A DNA stretch of 64,000 bases from contig NZ_JAKOAV010000005.1 of the NCBI RefSeq assembly GCF_029478095.1, positions 62,001-126,000 on the forward strand, written 5' to 3'. How positions within the stretch are numbered: position 1 is the stretch's first letter; each line of letters opens with the position of its first letter. Shown here in pieces: positions 9,207 to 18,759 of this stretch. Both the position numbers and the translations under genes were made by a program. This DNA is from Pelotomaculum isophthalicicum JI. GTDB taxonomy: Bacteria > Bacillota > Desulfotomaculia > Desulfotomaculales > Pelotomaculaceae. The notes below the pieces were generated by a model, which ran no database searches, was not told the origin of the DNA, and saw only the letters and a program-made list of their open reading frames with translations.

Positions 9207-10085
9207 GTGGAACGTTTGCTACTAGTCTTTTTATTGACGGTTTTTATAAATTTAATAAACACGCTAACCCGTTCATCCCGTCTTTCCGGTGTTCGCACCG
9301 GTCACCTGGCCACGGCCATTTCACTTTTTGGAGTGGTTTACCTGGCGGCAAGCTTTGCCAATACACTTCAAGCTCCACTACTGGCTTCAACAGTAGAGCA
9401 AATTATCGATCATGCCTATAATCAGTCACAGTCACTGTTGGCAGCGCCAGATGCTGCTGTGACCGGTACATTAATCTACCAACAGGCGTTGGCGGATTTA
9501 AATGTAAAACTTCGCTTCGTTATTTTTGGTGCAACTGTGGGGACTATACTGGGGATTCTGCTTATTCCCAGTTTTGTGACGTCATTTTCGAACTCGATCA
9601 AGGCCTTCGGCCAGACAGGTTCGGTTTTTCGAGTAATACCTCTGGTATTGTTTTCCTTCTTAAGACCTGGCGGTGGTGTTCTAAAGCTTCGGTTTTCCTC
9701 ACTGCGTTCGTTGAAAAGTATAATATTCAGGAGAATGGCCACACCCGGGGCTTTTCTTGTTTGGAACCTGATAAGTTATAGCCTGTGGACTGCTAACGTT
9801 CTGTCCGGACTCTATGCCGGCGCTCTTTATCCCGAGTTCCGCTCCACCGCGGTGCTGATGGCGTCAATAGTAGGTAATGCCTCAATCGTGCTTAATGTAA
9901 TGATGGTCGACCCGGTCCTGGCCAAGGTAACCGACGCAGTGGCAGCAGGGGAACAGGATGAACTTGAGTTGAAGCAAATTATTTTCTACCTGGCGCTCTC
10001 CAACCTTTTGGGAACTCTATTCAGTCAGATTATTTTTGAGCCGGTCGCCAACGGACTGCAAATATTGACCAGGTGGATCTCGTAA
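9207..10085 (+). CDS. amj: Lipid II flippase Amj family protein (DUF2837)
   Basis: 292-residue polytopic membrane protein. The N-terminal part (LINTLTRSSRLSGVRTGHLATAIS in pieces: LTRSSRLSGVRT, then LFGVVYLAASFAN) matches the Amj/YdaH family, the alternative to MurJ that moves lipid-linked peptidoglycan precursors across the membrane. Several hydrophobic segments follow. I prefer GTG 9207, five bases after GGAGG (9197-9201), over ATG 9189, which the same GGAGG would follow. The gene stands alone between a candidate terminator and a repeat element. Confidence 0.85.
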   Translation: MERLLLVFLLTVFINLINTLTRSSRLSGVRTGHLATAISLFGVVYLAASFANTLQAPLLASTVEQIIDHAYNQSQSLLAAPDAAVTGTLIYQQALADLNVKLRFVIFGATVGTILGILLIPSFVTSFSNSIKAFGQTGSVFRVIPLVLFSFLRPGGGVLKLRFSSLRSLKSIIFRRMATPGAFLVWNLISYSLWTANVLSGLYAGALYPEFRSTAVLMASIVGNASIVLNVMMVDPVLAKVTDAVAAGEQDELELKQIIFYLALSNLLGTLFSQIIFEPVANGLQILTRWIS

Positions 10086-10088
10086 ACC

Positions 10089-10249
10089 CAGTAGTCAGGA
10101 GTCAGAAGTCAGTAGTCAGGAGAAAAGGATCGAGAGCCAAAAACTTGGGAGTTGTGATTTAGGAGTTAGGAATCAGGAATCAGGAATGAGAAACTGGTTT
10201 ATGGCTTCTGAAATATTCTGAATTCTGACTCCTGACTCCTGAATACTCT
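10089..10249 (+). repeat. Heptamer inverted-repeat element (family A)
   Basis: Forward TCAGTAG/TCAGGAG units (10089-10122) and complementary CTGACTCCTGACTCCTGA units (10225-10245) bracket a ~100-base middle containing further degenerate units. Begins just after the amj stop. Confidence 0.8.
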
Positions 10250-10327
10250 AATAATACAAACCCGTTTTCATAATCCCCTCTTTGGCAGCATACTTTTTAA
10301 AAGGTAGTTGTCCAAGGGGGGATTTTT

Positions 10328-11140
10328 TTGAAATTAATGATTATAAAAGCTTTCAAAATCAAGAGGCGTTATTTATTTGTCATGGCTATTTTGGCGCTCT
10401 TGGCGCTACCCGTGGCCAAATATATGGATGCCAGGGTGTCACGGCAATCCCAGGCTGTTTTGGCATGGTCGGTTGTCAATAAGGTAATCGTAGTAGATCC
10501 GGGCCACGGTGGATTCGACCCGGGAGTCGTTGGGGAAAAGGGTGTTATGGAAAAAGACATCACTTTGGCGATTGGAAAGCGTCTGGCAACTGATCTCAGG
10601 CAGGCGGGGGCGATAGTATTGATGACCAGGGAGACTGATAAAGACCTGAGTGAACCCGGCACAATCGGTTTGGTGGAAAAAAAACGGGAAGATTTAAAGA
10701 ACAGGGTAGCGCTGGCCAATGGACATAAAGCAGACCTCTTAATTAGTATTCATGTCAATAGTTTCCCTTCAACCGCTCCGCACGGGGCCCAGACCTTTGT
10801 CCAGCCCGGTTTTCCTGAAAGTAAAAAGGCCGGTCAAGCCATTCAGTCCGAGTTATCCAACTTTTTAAAAAATACCGGCCGCTCAACGAAAGAGGCTGAC
10901 TATTACATTACCAGGAACACTTCCATACCGGCAGTGCTGGTGGAAACCGGGTTCATGTCCAATGCAAGTGAAAGCCGGCTTTTGCAGGATCCGGCCTACC
11001 AGGGCAAAGTAAGCTTGGCAATTTATGCGGGTATCGCCAGGTATTTCGCTTCGGCGGCGGAAGCCGGCGCGTCCCAGGACAAGGAAGAAGTAATTAAAAT
11101 ATTCAAAGAACAGAGCCCTGACTCAATAGGGGAACCTTGA
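10328..11140 (+). CDS. cwlD: N-acetylmuramoyl-L-alanine amidase CwlD
   Basis: Zinc amidase (Amidase_3) that with PdaA makes muramic-delta-lactam in the spore cortex. An N-terminal membrane anchor or signal sequence (about residues 15-32) precedes the catalytic domain. Zinc ligands and catalytic residues visible: H60 in DPGHGG, E75 in VMEKD, the His of SIHVN and the Glu of VETGFM. 270 residues, slightly longer than B. subtilis CwlD. The start TTG 10328 is chosen because AAGGGGGG lies seven bases upstream; ATG 10337 is an alternative. It marks the organism as a spore former. Confidence 0.92.
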   Translation: MKLMIIKAFKIKRRYLFVMAILALLALPVAKYMDARVSRQSQAVLAWSVVNKVIVVDPGHGGFDPGVVGEKGVMEKDITLAIGKRLATDLRQAGAIVLMTRETDKDLSEPGTIGLVEKKREDLKNRVALANGHKADLLISIHVNSFPSTAPHGAQTFVQPGFPESKKAGQAIQSELSNFLKNTGRSTKEADYYITRNTSIPAVLVETGFMSNASESRLLQDPAYQGKVSLAIYAGIARYFASAAEAGASQDKEEVIKIFKEQSPDSIGEP

Positions 11141-11179
11141 TCCGCATATTCGCATATATTACTGCTATAAAAGCAGGTA

Positions 11180-11268
11180 TTCAGAATTCAGGAGTCAGAA
11201 TTCAGAATATTAAAGAGTTTAACCGTTCTCTATTCTGACTACTGACTACTGACTCCTGACTACTGAAA
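11180..11268 (+). repeat. Heptamer inverted-repeat element (family A)
   Basis: TCAGAATTCAGGAGTCAGAA-type units, a short AT-rich core (GAATATTAAAGAG..) and then TTCTGACTACTGACTACTGA units. Lies between cwlD and rfbA. Confidence 0.85.
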
Positions 11269-11296
11269 TTAAAGCAGGTATGCGGAGGTTGTTTTC

Positions 11297-12364
11297 TTGA
11301 AGGCTCTTATCCTGGCAGGCGGGCGCGGCACCCGGCTCCGGCCGCTTACGTATACCACTGCCAAACAATTAATACCGGTAGCCAATAAACCGATTATAAA
11401 CTTCGTGTTGGAGCAGGTCAGCAGCGCCGGGATAAAGGATATCGGCATTATCATATCCCCGGAAACCGGCAGCCACATCAAGGAGGCGCTTGGGGACGGT
11501 TCACGCTGGGGGGCGGTGATATCATACATTCTTCAGGAGAACCCGGCAGGGCTGGCTCACGCGGTAATAACCGCGAGGAATTTCCTGGGTAATTCTTCGT
11601 TTCTGATGTTTCTCGGTGATAACCTTATTCAGGGAGGTGTCGGCGCGCTAGTCAGGGAATTTAGCGCCGGCCGTAGCGATTCAATTATTCAATTAAAGAA
11701 AGTTAGGGATCCCCGGCAGTTCGGAGTGGCAGTACTCGGGTCCCGGCAAGAAGTGTTGAGGTTGGTGGAAAAACCCCAAGAGCCGCTCAGCGACTTGGCT
11801 CTGGTGGGTATTTATCTTTTTAACCCGGCAATCCATGCCGCCATAGACAAAATTAAACCGTCCTGGCGGGGGGAACTGGAAATCACCGATGCCATTCAGC
11901 AGATGGTTGACTCGGGGCGCCGCGTGGAGGCCAGGCTGCTGGAAGGCTGGTGGCTGGATACCGGTAAGAAGGATGATATTCTGGAAGCCAACCGGGTAGT
12001 TTTAGACGAATATGCCGTCCGCCGGGTGGGCGGGTCGGTCGACGCCGCCAGTGAGATTTCCGGCAGGGTTGATATCGCCAGTGGCGCGGTAATAACCAAC
12101 AGTGTCATTCGCGGGCCGGTGGTGATTGGGGAAAACGCCGCGGTCATCAATTCCTTTGTCGGTCCTTACACTGCTATCGGCAAGGGTACTATCCTCGAGA
12201 AAGTCGGGGTGGAACACTCAGTGGTGCTGGAAAACTGCCGGCTATCCGGCGTGGAACGGATTGAAGACAGCTTGATCGGCGGCAATACCCGGGTCAATCA
12301 CGCTGACGCCGGGCGCCATGCTTGCCGCTTGTTTGTCGGAGATGACACGGAAATCACTTTATAG
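11297..12364 (+). CDS. rfbA: Glucose-1-phosphate thymidylyltransferase, long form
   Basis: Makes dTDP-glucose from glucose-1-phosphate and dTTP, the entry to dTDP-sugars. Nucleotide-binding start [22 protein letters not shown] at residues 4-25 in pieces, metal-site MFLGDN, and EKP for sugar binding. At 355 residues it is the long type; the C-terminal third ([20 protein letters not shown] in pieces) looks like a left-handed beta-helix. Start TTG 11297 with GGAGG upstream. First gene of a three-gene dTDP-sugar cluster. Confidence 0.92.
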   Translation: MKALILAGGRGTRLRPLTYTTAKQLIPVANKPIINFVLEQVSSAGIKDIGIIISPETGSHIKEALGDGSRWGAVISYILQENPAGLAHAVITARNFLGNSSFLMFLGDNLIQGGVGALVREFSAGRSDSIIQLKKVRDPRQFGVAVLGSRQEVLRLVEKPQEPLSDLALVGIYLFNPAIHAAIDKIKPSWRGELEITDAIQQMVDSGRRVEARLLEGWWLDTGKKDDILEANRVVLDEYAVRRVGGSVDAASEISGRVDIASGAVITNSVIRGPVVIGENAAVINSFVGPYTAIGKGTILEKVGVEHSVVLENCRLSGVERIEDSLIGGNTRVNHADAGRHACRLFVGDDTEITL

Positions 12365-12381
12365 CCGCAGGGGGACTGGAA

Positions 12382-13386
12382 ATGAAAATTTTGGTAACAG
12401 GCGGGGCGGGGTTTATCGGCAGCAATTTTATCAGGTATATTTTAGAAAAATATAGTTATCAGGTAATTAACCTTGATTCATTAACATATGCGGGCAACTT
12501 AGAAAATCTTACCGGTGTCGCGGAAAACCCCGGTTATCAATTTGTACGCGGCGATATCACGGACAGGTCGTGTCTTGATAATATTTTTAAGCAGGGGATA
12601 GACGCCGTAATTAATTTCGCAGCGGAGACACATGTCGACCGCAGTATTACAGGCGCCGGCGTTTTCATCCGGACCAATGTCCTGGGTGTTCAAGAATTGC
12701 TGGAAGCGGTACGCAGGCATAACGTTCCGAGATTTCTTCAGGTTTCTACTGATGAAGTTTACGGCTCATTAGGGGAAAACGGATTTTTTACTGAAGAAAC
12801 TTCCCTGGCGCCCGGCAGCCCATACTCGGCGAGTAAAGCGGCGGCTGATTTGCTCGCGCTGGCCTATTACCGGACCTTCAGTGTTCCGGTTAGCATTACC
12901 CGCTGCTCCAACAACTATGGGCCTTACCAGTTTCCGGAGAAGCTGATTCCTTTGATGGTCACCAACGCTCTGGAAGACAAGTCGCTCCCTTTATACGGGG
13001 ACGGCTTGCACGTGCGGGACTGGCTCCACGTGCTGGACCATTGCCGGGCGCTGGATCTGGTTCTGCACCGGGGTAAACCGGGAGAAGTATATAACATCGG
13101 CGGTAACAACGAGTGGGCAAACATAGAAATAATCCGCCTCATCCTGGCCGAACTGGGCAAGCCGGAATCACTAATCAAATATGTGCCGGACAGACCCGGC
13201 CACGATCGCCGCTATGCCATTAACGCCGCCAAGATTAAGGAAGAATTGGGGTGGCGGCCGGTATACGCTTTCGAGCAGGGACTGAAGGATACGATCAACT
13301 GGTACCGCGCCAATAAGGAGTGGTGGCGGAAAATTAAGTCCGGCGAATACCTGGAGTATTACGAAAAAATGTATACCGCCCGGTGA
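12382..13386 (+). CDS. rfbB: dTDP-glucose 4,6-dehydratase
   Basis: 334-residue short-chain dehydrogenase/reductase converting dTDP-glucose to dTDP-4-keto-6-deoxyglucose. NAD-binding TGGAGFIGSN near residue 6, then STDEVYGSL containing the catalytic Thr/Asp/Glu, and the catalytic Tyr-Lys in YSASKAAAD. DRPGHDRRYAI near the C-terminus is typical. It begins 17 bases after rfbA and is followed at 37 bases by rfbC. Confidence 0.96.
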   Translation: MKILVTGGAGFIGSNFIRYILEKYSYQVINLDSLTYAGNLENLTGVAENPGYQFVRGDITDRSCLDNIFKQGIDAVINFAAETHVDRSITGAGVFIRTNVLGVQELLEAVRRHNVPRFLQVSTDEVYGSLGENGFFTEETSLAPGSPYSASKAAADLLALAYYRTFSVPVSITRCSNNYGPYQFPEKLIPLMVTNALEDKSLPLYGDGLHVRDWLHVLDHCRALDLVLHRGKPGEVYNIGGNNEWANIEIIRLILAELGKPESLIKYVPDRPGHDRRYAINAAKIKEELGWRPVYAFEQGLKDTINWYRANKEWWRKIKSGEYLEYYEKMYTAR

Positions 13387-13423
13387 ATCCTTGCCGGCGC
13401 GGCGGGTGAGGAGTTGTGGTCCG

Positions 13424-13879
13424 ATGATTAAAGACGTGCAGGTAAAGAAACTGGTTAAACACAACGATGATCGCGGCTTTTTTATGGAAATATTGCGTGA
13501 CGATGACCAACTGTTGACCCGCTTTGGCCAGGCTTCGATGTCCAGAACATACCCCGGTGTGGTCAAAGCTTTTCATTATCATGAGCACCAGGATGACTTG
13601 TGGTTTTTTCCAGTTGGCAATGCGCAGGTGGTTCTGCACGACCTGCGCGAAGGTTCGCCAACCAAAGGGGAGACCAATGTTTTTTATCTGGGTGAAGATA
13701 ATCCGCTCTTGCTGGTGATACCAAAAATGGTGGCACACGGCTACCGGGTGCTCGGCAACATGCCGGCGCTGATTGTCTATTTTACCACTGCCTCGTACGA
13801 CCCGGACAAACCGGACGAAAAACGCCTGGCCTGGGATGATCCGGATATCGGTTTTGACTGGACTACAAAAAACAGGTAA
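13424..13879 (+). CDS. rfbC: dTDP-4-dehydrorhamnose 3,5-epimerase family protein
   Basis: 151 residues, shorter than the usual 180-190. The cupin signature DDRGFFMEILR near the N-terminus and the GVVKAFHYHEHQDD strand match the RfbC family, but the canonical GxHxQ sequence is altered (FHYHEHQ), so it may be an epimerase variant. ATG 13424 is chosen over an in-frame start at 13391 for its upstream GAGGAG. No rfbD follows: the next DNA is a foreign island, so the pathway may be interrupted or rfbD lies elsewhere. Confidence 0.85.
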   Translation: MIKDVQVKKLVKHNDDRGFFMEILRDDDQLLTRFGQASMSRTYPGVVKAFHYHEHQDDLWFFPVGNAQVVLHDLREGSPTKGETNVFYLGEDNPLLLVIPKMVAHGYRVLGNMPALIVYFTTASYDPDKPDEKRLAWDDPDIGFDWTTKNR

Positions 13880-14697
13880 GAACGACAGACCTTATGCCCG
13901 TGTCCATAGGGACGTAATGTGAACCGTAGGTAGTTTGGTAAGGCAGACAGCAGATATTGAGGTGTTGTGTTTGGCTTATATGGAGGTGGGGTGCTATTCT
14001 TCTCCGGCACTTCGACAAACACGATATGAATTTCTCCATTGACCGGCTCCGACTGCTCAGACGGCGGAGAGGTTGCCTCTCTTGATGATGATTCGCTGCC
14101 ACCCATAATCCCTATTTTATGTCCGTTCTCGTACATATCCTCGGCGACGGTTCCGCCGCCCATGATACCGATCTTGTTTCCTGTTAGCTCATCGCCGGGA
14201 TTGCCCACAGTCGTACCGCCGCCCATGATGCCAACCTGCTTATTAATATCACCTTCACCGTCAATGGTGATCCCGATACTCCCGCCTCCATGATCCTCAA
14301 TCCAACCGAAGCCGGGTATCCATATATGTGGCTTACCGTCGATGATAGCTCTGTCGCCGGACTTTTGGCTGGATGACGGCTGTGCTGACGATTTAGAAGT
14401 TACCACTGGCAGCGATGCAGGTTTTGATGGTGCAGAGGGTTGAGTTTTTTCTTCTGCCTTTATTACTTCGTTTTTCGTTAGCTCATTTTCGGCAACAGTC
14501 TTCGGCTCGGCAACAGGAGTATCATCAGAAAGAATAAATGGCGACACTTCTTTTTGACTCGCCTCAATTTCAGCGATTACGGCGGTTTTTACAGGCTCGG
14601 CGGGTAAATCTCCGACCTCGGCGTTCCGAGGCCACACAGCGGCACACAATGCGACACAGGCGATAATGCCTATTCCGACGATAATTAGCTTTTTCAA
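13777..14697 (-). pseudogene. Secreted repeat protein of mobile-element type (DUF6550-like), 3' end lost
   Basis: Convergent with rfbC. From TTG 14697 (GAGGGAG upstream on this strand) it encodes a signal peptide or anchor (KKLIIVGIGIIACVALCAA), a Ser/Pro/Lys-rich linker, the block KPHIWIPGFGWIEDHGGG and three spaced repeats of KIGIMGG or QVGIMGG. I recall such proteins from clostridial conjugative elements (DUF6550-like). After the PPPYKPNTTP segment the frame runs on into the antisense of rfbC with no natural end, so its own 3' end and stop are probably deleted at the island junction near 13880-13960. The repeat protein may still be made. Confidence 0.6.
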
Positions 14698-14828
14698 TAT
14701 ACCATCTCCCTCAACAGACACTACCACAGACAGAGGGAGATAGCTACTAAATTATAAGCGACGATCCAATAAAAAAGGGCAAACCAGCCAACGGCGCTTA
14801 ATTTATCGAATAATACCATTCCATTCCG

Positions 14829-14868
14829 ATATAGCATATGATATAATTAATTATTGCAAATGCTATAT
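14829..14868 (+). promoter_or_regulatory. Extended -10 promoter inside an inverted repeat, upstream of the Xre gene
   Basis: TGATATAAT (14839-14847) is an extended -10. It is bracketed by ATATAGCAT (14829-14837) and its exact complement ATGCTATAT (14860-14868), 22 bases apart. This is a plausible operator for autorepression by the Xre protein encoded just downstream. Confidence 0.55.
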
Positions 14869-14897
14869 TAACTAGCAGGAGTGCAGGAGGCGTTAAG

Positions 14898-15113
14898 ATG
14901 GTCTTTTCATCTGTTGTTAAAAAGGTAAGGCTCGAACTTAAATTAAGCCAACAGCAGTTGGCTCAAGCATTAAATGTAAGTTATACAACGATTAATCGAT
15001 GGGAGAATGGGCACGTAGTACCAAGTAACCTTGCCCAAAAAAGTTTTTTTGATTTTTGTGAAAGCAACTTCATTGATGTGTCTCAGCTATTGAAAAGCGA
15101 AGCAAAGAACTAA
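14898..15113 (+). CDS. Xre-family helix-turn-helix regulator
   Basis: 71 residues, essentially one HTH domain: LKLSQQQLAQALNVSYTTINRWENG contains both helices of a Cro/CI-type motif. A good ribosome-binding site (AGGAGGCG) precedes the ATG. It lies 30 bases before the AAA ATPase gene and probably controls the toxic ATPase/protease pair through the inverted repeat at 14829-14868; the control is inferred. Confidence 0.85.
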   Translation: MVFSSVVKKVRLELKLSQQQLAQALNVSYTTINRWENGHVVPSNLAQKSFFDFCESNFIDVSQLLKSEAKN

Positions 15114-15143
15114 TAATAACCTATCCAGGAGAAGGTGTTGAAA

Positions 15144-16145
15144 ATGGCAAGAGCAGATTTGCTCTATGATTTAATAAAATATGGCTTAAACAATGACAAT
15201 CCTAATTTCCGCAAGGTAGCAGAAGCTATCTGCGCAGAAGAACGGGCAAAACAGCACGGTGTGTTGGCAAATAAAGTTGAAGAGTTGCTGAGGATTCAAA
15301 ACAGACCATTGATGAGGGATATTTCTCAACCTTCAGTGCGAAATGGTGAACAGAGCTTATTTATTGAAAAGATTCCTGCCAGAAAACTCGAACAGTTGCT
15401 ATTGCCTCAATCAGTTGTGGATAGCTGCCGTGATTTGATAGAAGAGCAGTCACGTGCCGATTTGTTACGTTCACATGGATTAGAACCCCGCAATAAAGTT
15501 CTTCTTGTTGGCCCGCCTGGAAATGGGAAAACATCATTGGCTGAGGCTATTGCCGAAGCTTTGATGTTGCCCTTGCTAACGGTAAAATATGAAAGCATTG
15601 TTGGTGCATATCTTGGCGAAACAGCTACTCGACTCGGAAAACTTTTTGATTACGCTAAGACAAGACAGTGCGTCTTGTTTTTTGATGAATTTGAGACTCT
15701 TGGAAAAGAACGCGGCGATACGCATGAGACCGGAGAAATAAAAAGGGTAGTCAGCTCTTTACTACTGCAAATTGATTCTTTACCAAGCTACGTTATTGTA
15801 ATTGCAGCGACAAACCACGATGCGCTCTTGGATAGAGCTGCATGGAGGCGTTTTCAATTACGCTTATCGCTCCCCAAGCCTTCACGTCGGGATTTAGAAT
15901 TGTGGTTTGCACAGTTTGAGAGCCGTGTTGGCTTTGATTTTGGATTAGAGCCTTCTACATTGGCAAAAAAATTTTTAGGAAAAAGCTATGCCGAAGCAGA
16001 AGAGTTTGCATTATCTGTTTATCGAAAATATGTTTTAAAATTACCCGATGGCAATGCAAAAAGTATTACACAGACAGAATTGAGCCTTTATCTTACCAGT
16101 GCGCAAGGCAACATAGATAAAGGTCAGGAAGAAGGTGTAGAATAA
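15144..16145 (+). CDS. ietA: AAA ATPase of an IetAS-type pair
   Basis: 333 residues. The N-terminal ~100 residues are helical and of unknown role; the AAA domain has Walker A GPPGNGKT (123-130), Walker B CVLFFDEFE and sensor-1 IAATNHD, followed by arginines that fit an arginine finger (AAWRRFQLRL). Such an ATPase beside a subtilisin-like protease matches ietA/ietS, described on the Agrobacterium Ti plasmid as a stability/toxin-antitoxin pair in which the ATPase is the antitoxin; related pairs have been listed among antiphage candidates. The stop overlaps the protease start by one base. ATG 15144 chosen; TTG 15138 is possible. Confidence 0.8.
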   Translation: MARADLLYDLIKYGLNNDNPNFRKVAEAICAEERAKQHGVLANKVEELLRIQNRPLMRDISQPSVRNGEQSLFIEKIPARKLEQLLLPQSVVDSCRDLIEEQSRADLLRSHGLEPRNKVLLVGPPGNGKTSLAEAIAEALMLPLLTVKYESIVGAYLGETATRLGKLFDYAKTRQCVLFFDEFETLGKERGDTHETGEIKRVVSSLLLQIDSLPSYVIVIAATNHDALLDRAAWRRFQLRLSLPKPSRRDLELWFAQFESRVGFDFGLEPSTLAKKFLGKSYAEAEEFALSVYRKYVLKLPDGNAKSITQTELSLYLTSAQGNIDKGQEEGVE

Positions 16146-18733
16146 TGCCCGAAAGACCAGAAAGGCCAATTATTTTATTTGGTAAACCCAATACTGCTGA
16201 CAGGAACACTAAAGGCGGTGGATCACCTAAAATAGGTTTCCCCTCTCATTCAAGACAGGCATCTCGACTCGAACCAAAGTTGGAAGCCCTTCAGAAAGTA
16301 ATTGATAATAATAAAATACTTCTTCAACAGTCACCTACAGGAATAGAGCCTGAAAAGACTCTTGTCTTCGAGGTGTCAGGAGAGTTGAAATCTTTTTATA
16401 CTGCTGTAAAAAATCTTGGGGACGATGTCGAATGGATATTTGATACATCTGAATATATGCTTGTTACGGATGATTTTTATGTCTGCAAGATGGATAAACA
16501 TACAAAAACAATATCAAGGGATGAAACTAAGTCCAAATTTACCGGCAAAGTTTATTGTATTCTTGCGAATAACCGTGCCCTTGAAGAGATGGTATCGCTG
16601 TGGAAGAGCTATGCAAAAAATCCAAATATGAGTTTCCCTACCGGCAAAACAGGGCTCCGAGATGTTTTCAATAATCTCATCGATATTCACTTTTGGGGCT
16701 ATAAGGAACGGATTGAGGAGACCGGTATTTTAGAAGCATGGAAAGAGGATTTGCAATTAGAACCTGAGCTCAGTGAAGTAAAGTGTGAAATCGAACTTTT
16801 TTACAGAAAGTCGAAGGAGCTACAGCAACGCCGAGAAAATGATGTAAAAGATCTAATTCAATCAGCTGGGGGACAAGTATTAGGAAGTACGGTTATTGAC
16901 GCAATCAATTATCATGCACTTCTGGCCTCTTTGCCGCGACAAACAGTTCAATCCATTATTGATAAAAAAGATGTAGCTCTTGCTTCTGCCGAGCAAATAA
17001 TGTTCTTTCAAGCCGTAGGACAAAGCGTGATAATTTCTGGTGATAATATTTCAGACAGCACTCTACAAGTTAACGTACCTTCCATTGTCAGTGATGAACC
17101 AATTATTGCACTATTTGACGGATTGCCCCAAGAAAATCACCCTTATTTAAACGGTCTGCTGAATGTTGACGATCCCGATAACTACGCTGCCCATTACACA
17201 GTATCAGCAAGGATGCATGGTACTTCTATGGCTTCATTGATTGCACATGGAGACATAAATAATATCCGGCACCAAGTCACACATAAAATTTATGTCAGAC
17301 CAATAATGAAGTCCAAGAGTACTCTCAATGGAACAGGAGAAGAAATTCCGGATGACATTTTGATTGTCGACAAGGTTCATGAAGCCGTGCGCAGACTTTT
17401 TGAACCTGATGCCGGTCGCGTTGCTCCCAGTGTAAGGGTTATAAATCTTTCTATTGGTTTTCCGTGTCGGATTTTTGATCGACTGATGAGCCCTCTGGCA
17501 CGCTTACTTGATTGGTTAAGCTTTACATACAGGGTTCTTTTCGTTGTGAGCGCGGGTAATCATTCAGACGATATGGATGTAGGGATGTCCTTTAGTGATT
17601 TTTCTGATCTCAGTATGGAACAACGAGATGAGGTTATCATACGACACTTAAACAATAATTTACGTTTTCAAAGATTACTTTCTCCTGCAGAAAGCATGAA
17701 TGCTCTGACTGTAGGAGCGACGTTTTCAGATGATTCAGTTTACACCCCAGATGCGCGCCAAATTCTCCCTTGTTCGGATGACATGGTAAGTCCGATAAGT
17801 GCTCTTGGTCGTGGATTAAACAATTCCATTAAACCTGACATTATTTATTACGGCGGCAGAAATACTGTAATGCAAAACATTATGAGTACCACTAAACTAC
17901 ATTGGCGTGAGACTTTAACAAAAGCGCCGGGAACTGTTTCTGCTGCCCCATTTGATATAACAGGTGGTGCCCAAAAAATAATGTATTCATATGGTACAAG
18001 CAATGCTGCTGCAATAACTTCGCATGAAGCCTCTCGGTGTTTTGATACATTATCGGATGTTTTTAGTGATGCTGGAGAAGTTCTGCCTTACGAATTTACT
18101 GCGTTGCTTATCAAAGCTATGTTAATTCACGGAGCTGAATGGGGCGAACTTTTTAAGAAATTTAATTTTGCTCTTGGGTCCCCACAAAGAGCATCAGACT
18201 TTGTATATAGATTCTTCGGGTACGGGAAACCCAACATTGACAAGTCAGTTGAATGTACCAAAAATCGTATAACACTGATTGGATATGGTGAGTTAAAAGA
18301 TGGTGAAGCCCACCTTTTCGATTTACCTCTGCCTTTTGACGAATTCAGCCGTGAAAAAATACTTCGGAGATTGACTGCCACATTGGCCTGTTTCTCTCCT
18401 ATTACACCTTCTCGACAGGCATATCGTTCAGCACAACTGTGGTTCTCAATAGAAGGTGCCAAAAAGCACTTGATTGACAACCGTATTGATGTAGATTGGC
18501 AAGCTGCAAGAAGAGGAAGCTTACAACATGAGATATTTGAAAACAACGAAATTGTTGTATGGGGTACTGACGATGTCATTCAGTTAAAAGTTAATTGTGC
18601 CAATGTCGCAGATGACAATTTCAGCGGCTCTGTCCCGTATGCATTAATGGTTTCTTTTGAAATAGACGCTACTGTTAACATTGATGTTTACGAAAGGGTG
18701 TCGACAAAGATCAGCCCGAGAATTACAGTATAA
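16145..18733 (+). CDS. ietS: Subtilisin-like serine protease of an IetAS-type pair
   Basis: 862 residues. A ~310-residue N-terminal region of unknown fold precedes a peptidase S8 domain with the full catalytic set: Asp325 (ALFDGLP), His358 (MHGTSMAS), oxyanion Asn472 (SAGNHSD) and Ser619 (GTSNAAA). The ~150 residues after the domain look beta-rich. No signal peptide, so it should act inside the cell, as expected for the toxin/effector half of an IetAS system. Start overlaps ietA by one base. Markedly AT-rich compared with the chromosome around the island. Confidence 0.85.
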   Translation: MPERPERPIILFGKPNTADRNTKGGGSPKIGFPSHSRQASRLEPKLEALQKVIDNNKILLQQSPTGIEPEKTLVFEVSGELKSFYTAVKNLGDDVEWIFDTSEYMLVTDDFYVCKMDKHTKTISRDETKSKFTGKVYCILANNRALEEMVSLWKSYAKNPNMSFPTGKTGLRDVFNNLIDIHFWGYKERIEETGILEAWKEDLQLEPELSEVKCEIELFYRKSKELQQRRENDVKDLIQSAGGQVLGSTVIDAINYHALLASLPRQTVQSIIDKKDVALASAEQIMFFQAVGQSVIISGDNISDSTLQVNVPSIVSDEPIIALFDGLPQENHPYLNGLLNVDDPDNYAAHYTVSARMHGTSMASLIAHGDINNIRHQVTHKIYVRPIMKSKSTLNGTGEEIPDDILIVDKVHEAVRRLFEPDAGRVAPSVRVINLSIGFPCRIFDRLMSPLARLLDWLSFTYRVLFVVSAGNHSDDMDVGMSFSDFSDLSMEQRDEVIIRHLNNNLRFQRLLSPAESMNALTVGATFSDDSVYTPDARQILPCSDDMVSPISALGRGLNNSIKPDIIYYGGRNTVMQNIMSTTKLHWRETLTKAPGTVSAAPFDITGGAQKIMYSYGTSNAAAITSHEASRCFDTLSDVFSDAGEVLPYEFTALLIKAMLIHGAEWGELFKKFNFALGSPQRASDFVYRFFGYGKPNIDKSVECTKNRITLIGYGELKDGEAHLFDLPLPFDEFSREKILRRLTATLACFSPITPSRQAYRSAQLWFSIEGAKKHLIDNRIDVDWQAARRGSLQHEIFENNEIVVWGTDDVIQLKVNCANVADDNFSGSVPYALMVSFEIDATVNIDVYERVSTKISPRITV

Positions 18734-18759
18734 CTATCGTTTTTTGGAGGTAAGTATAT

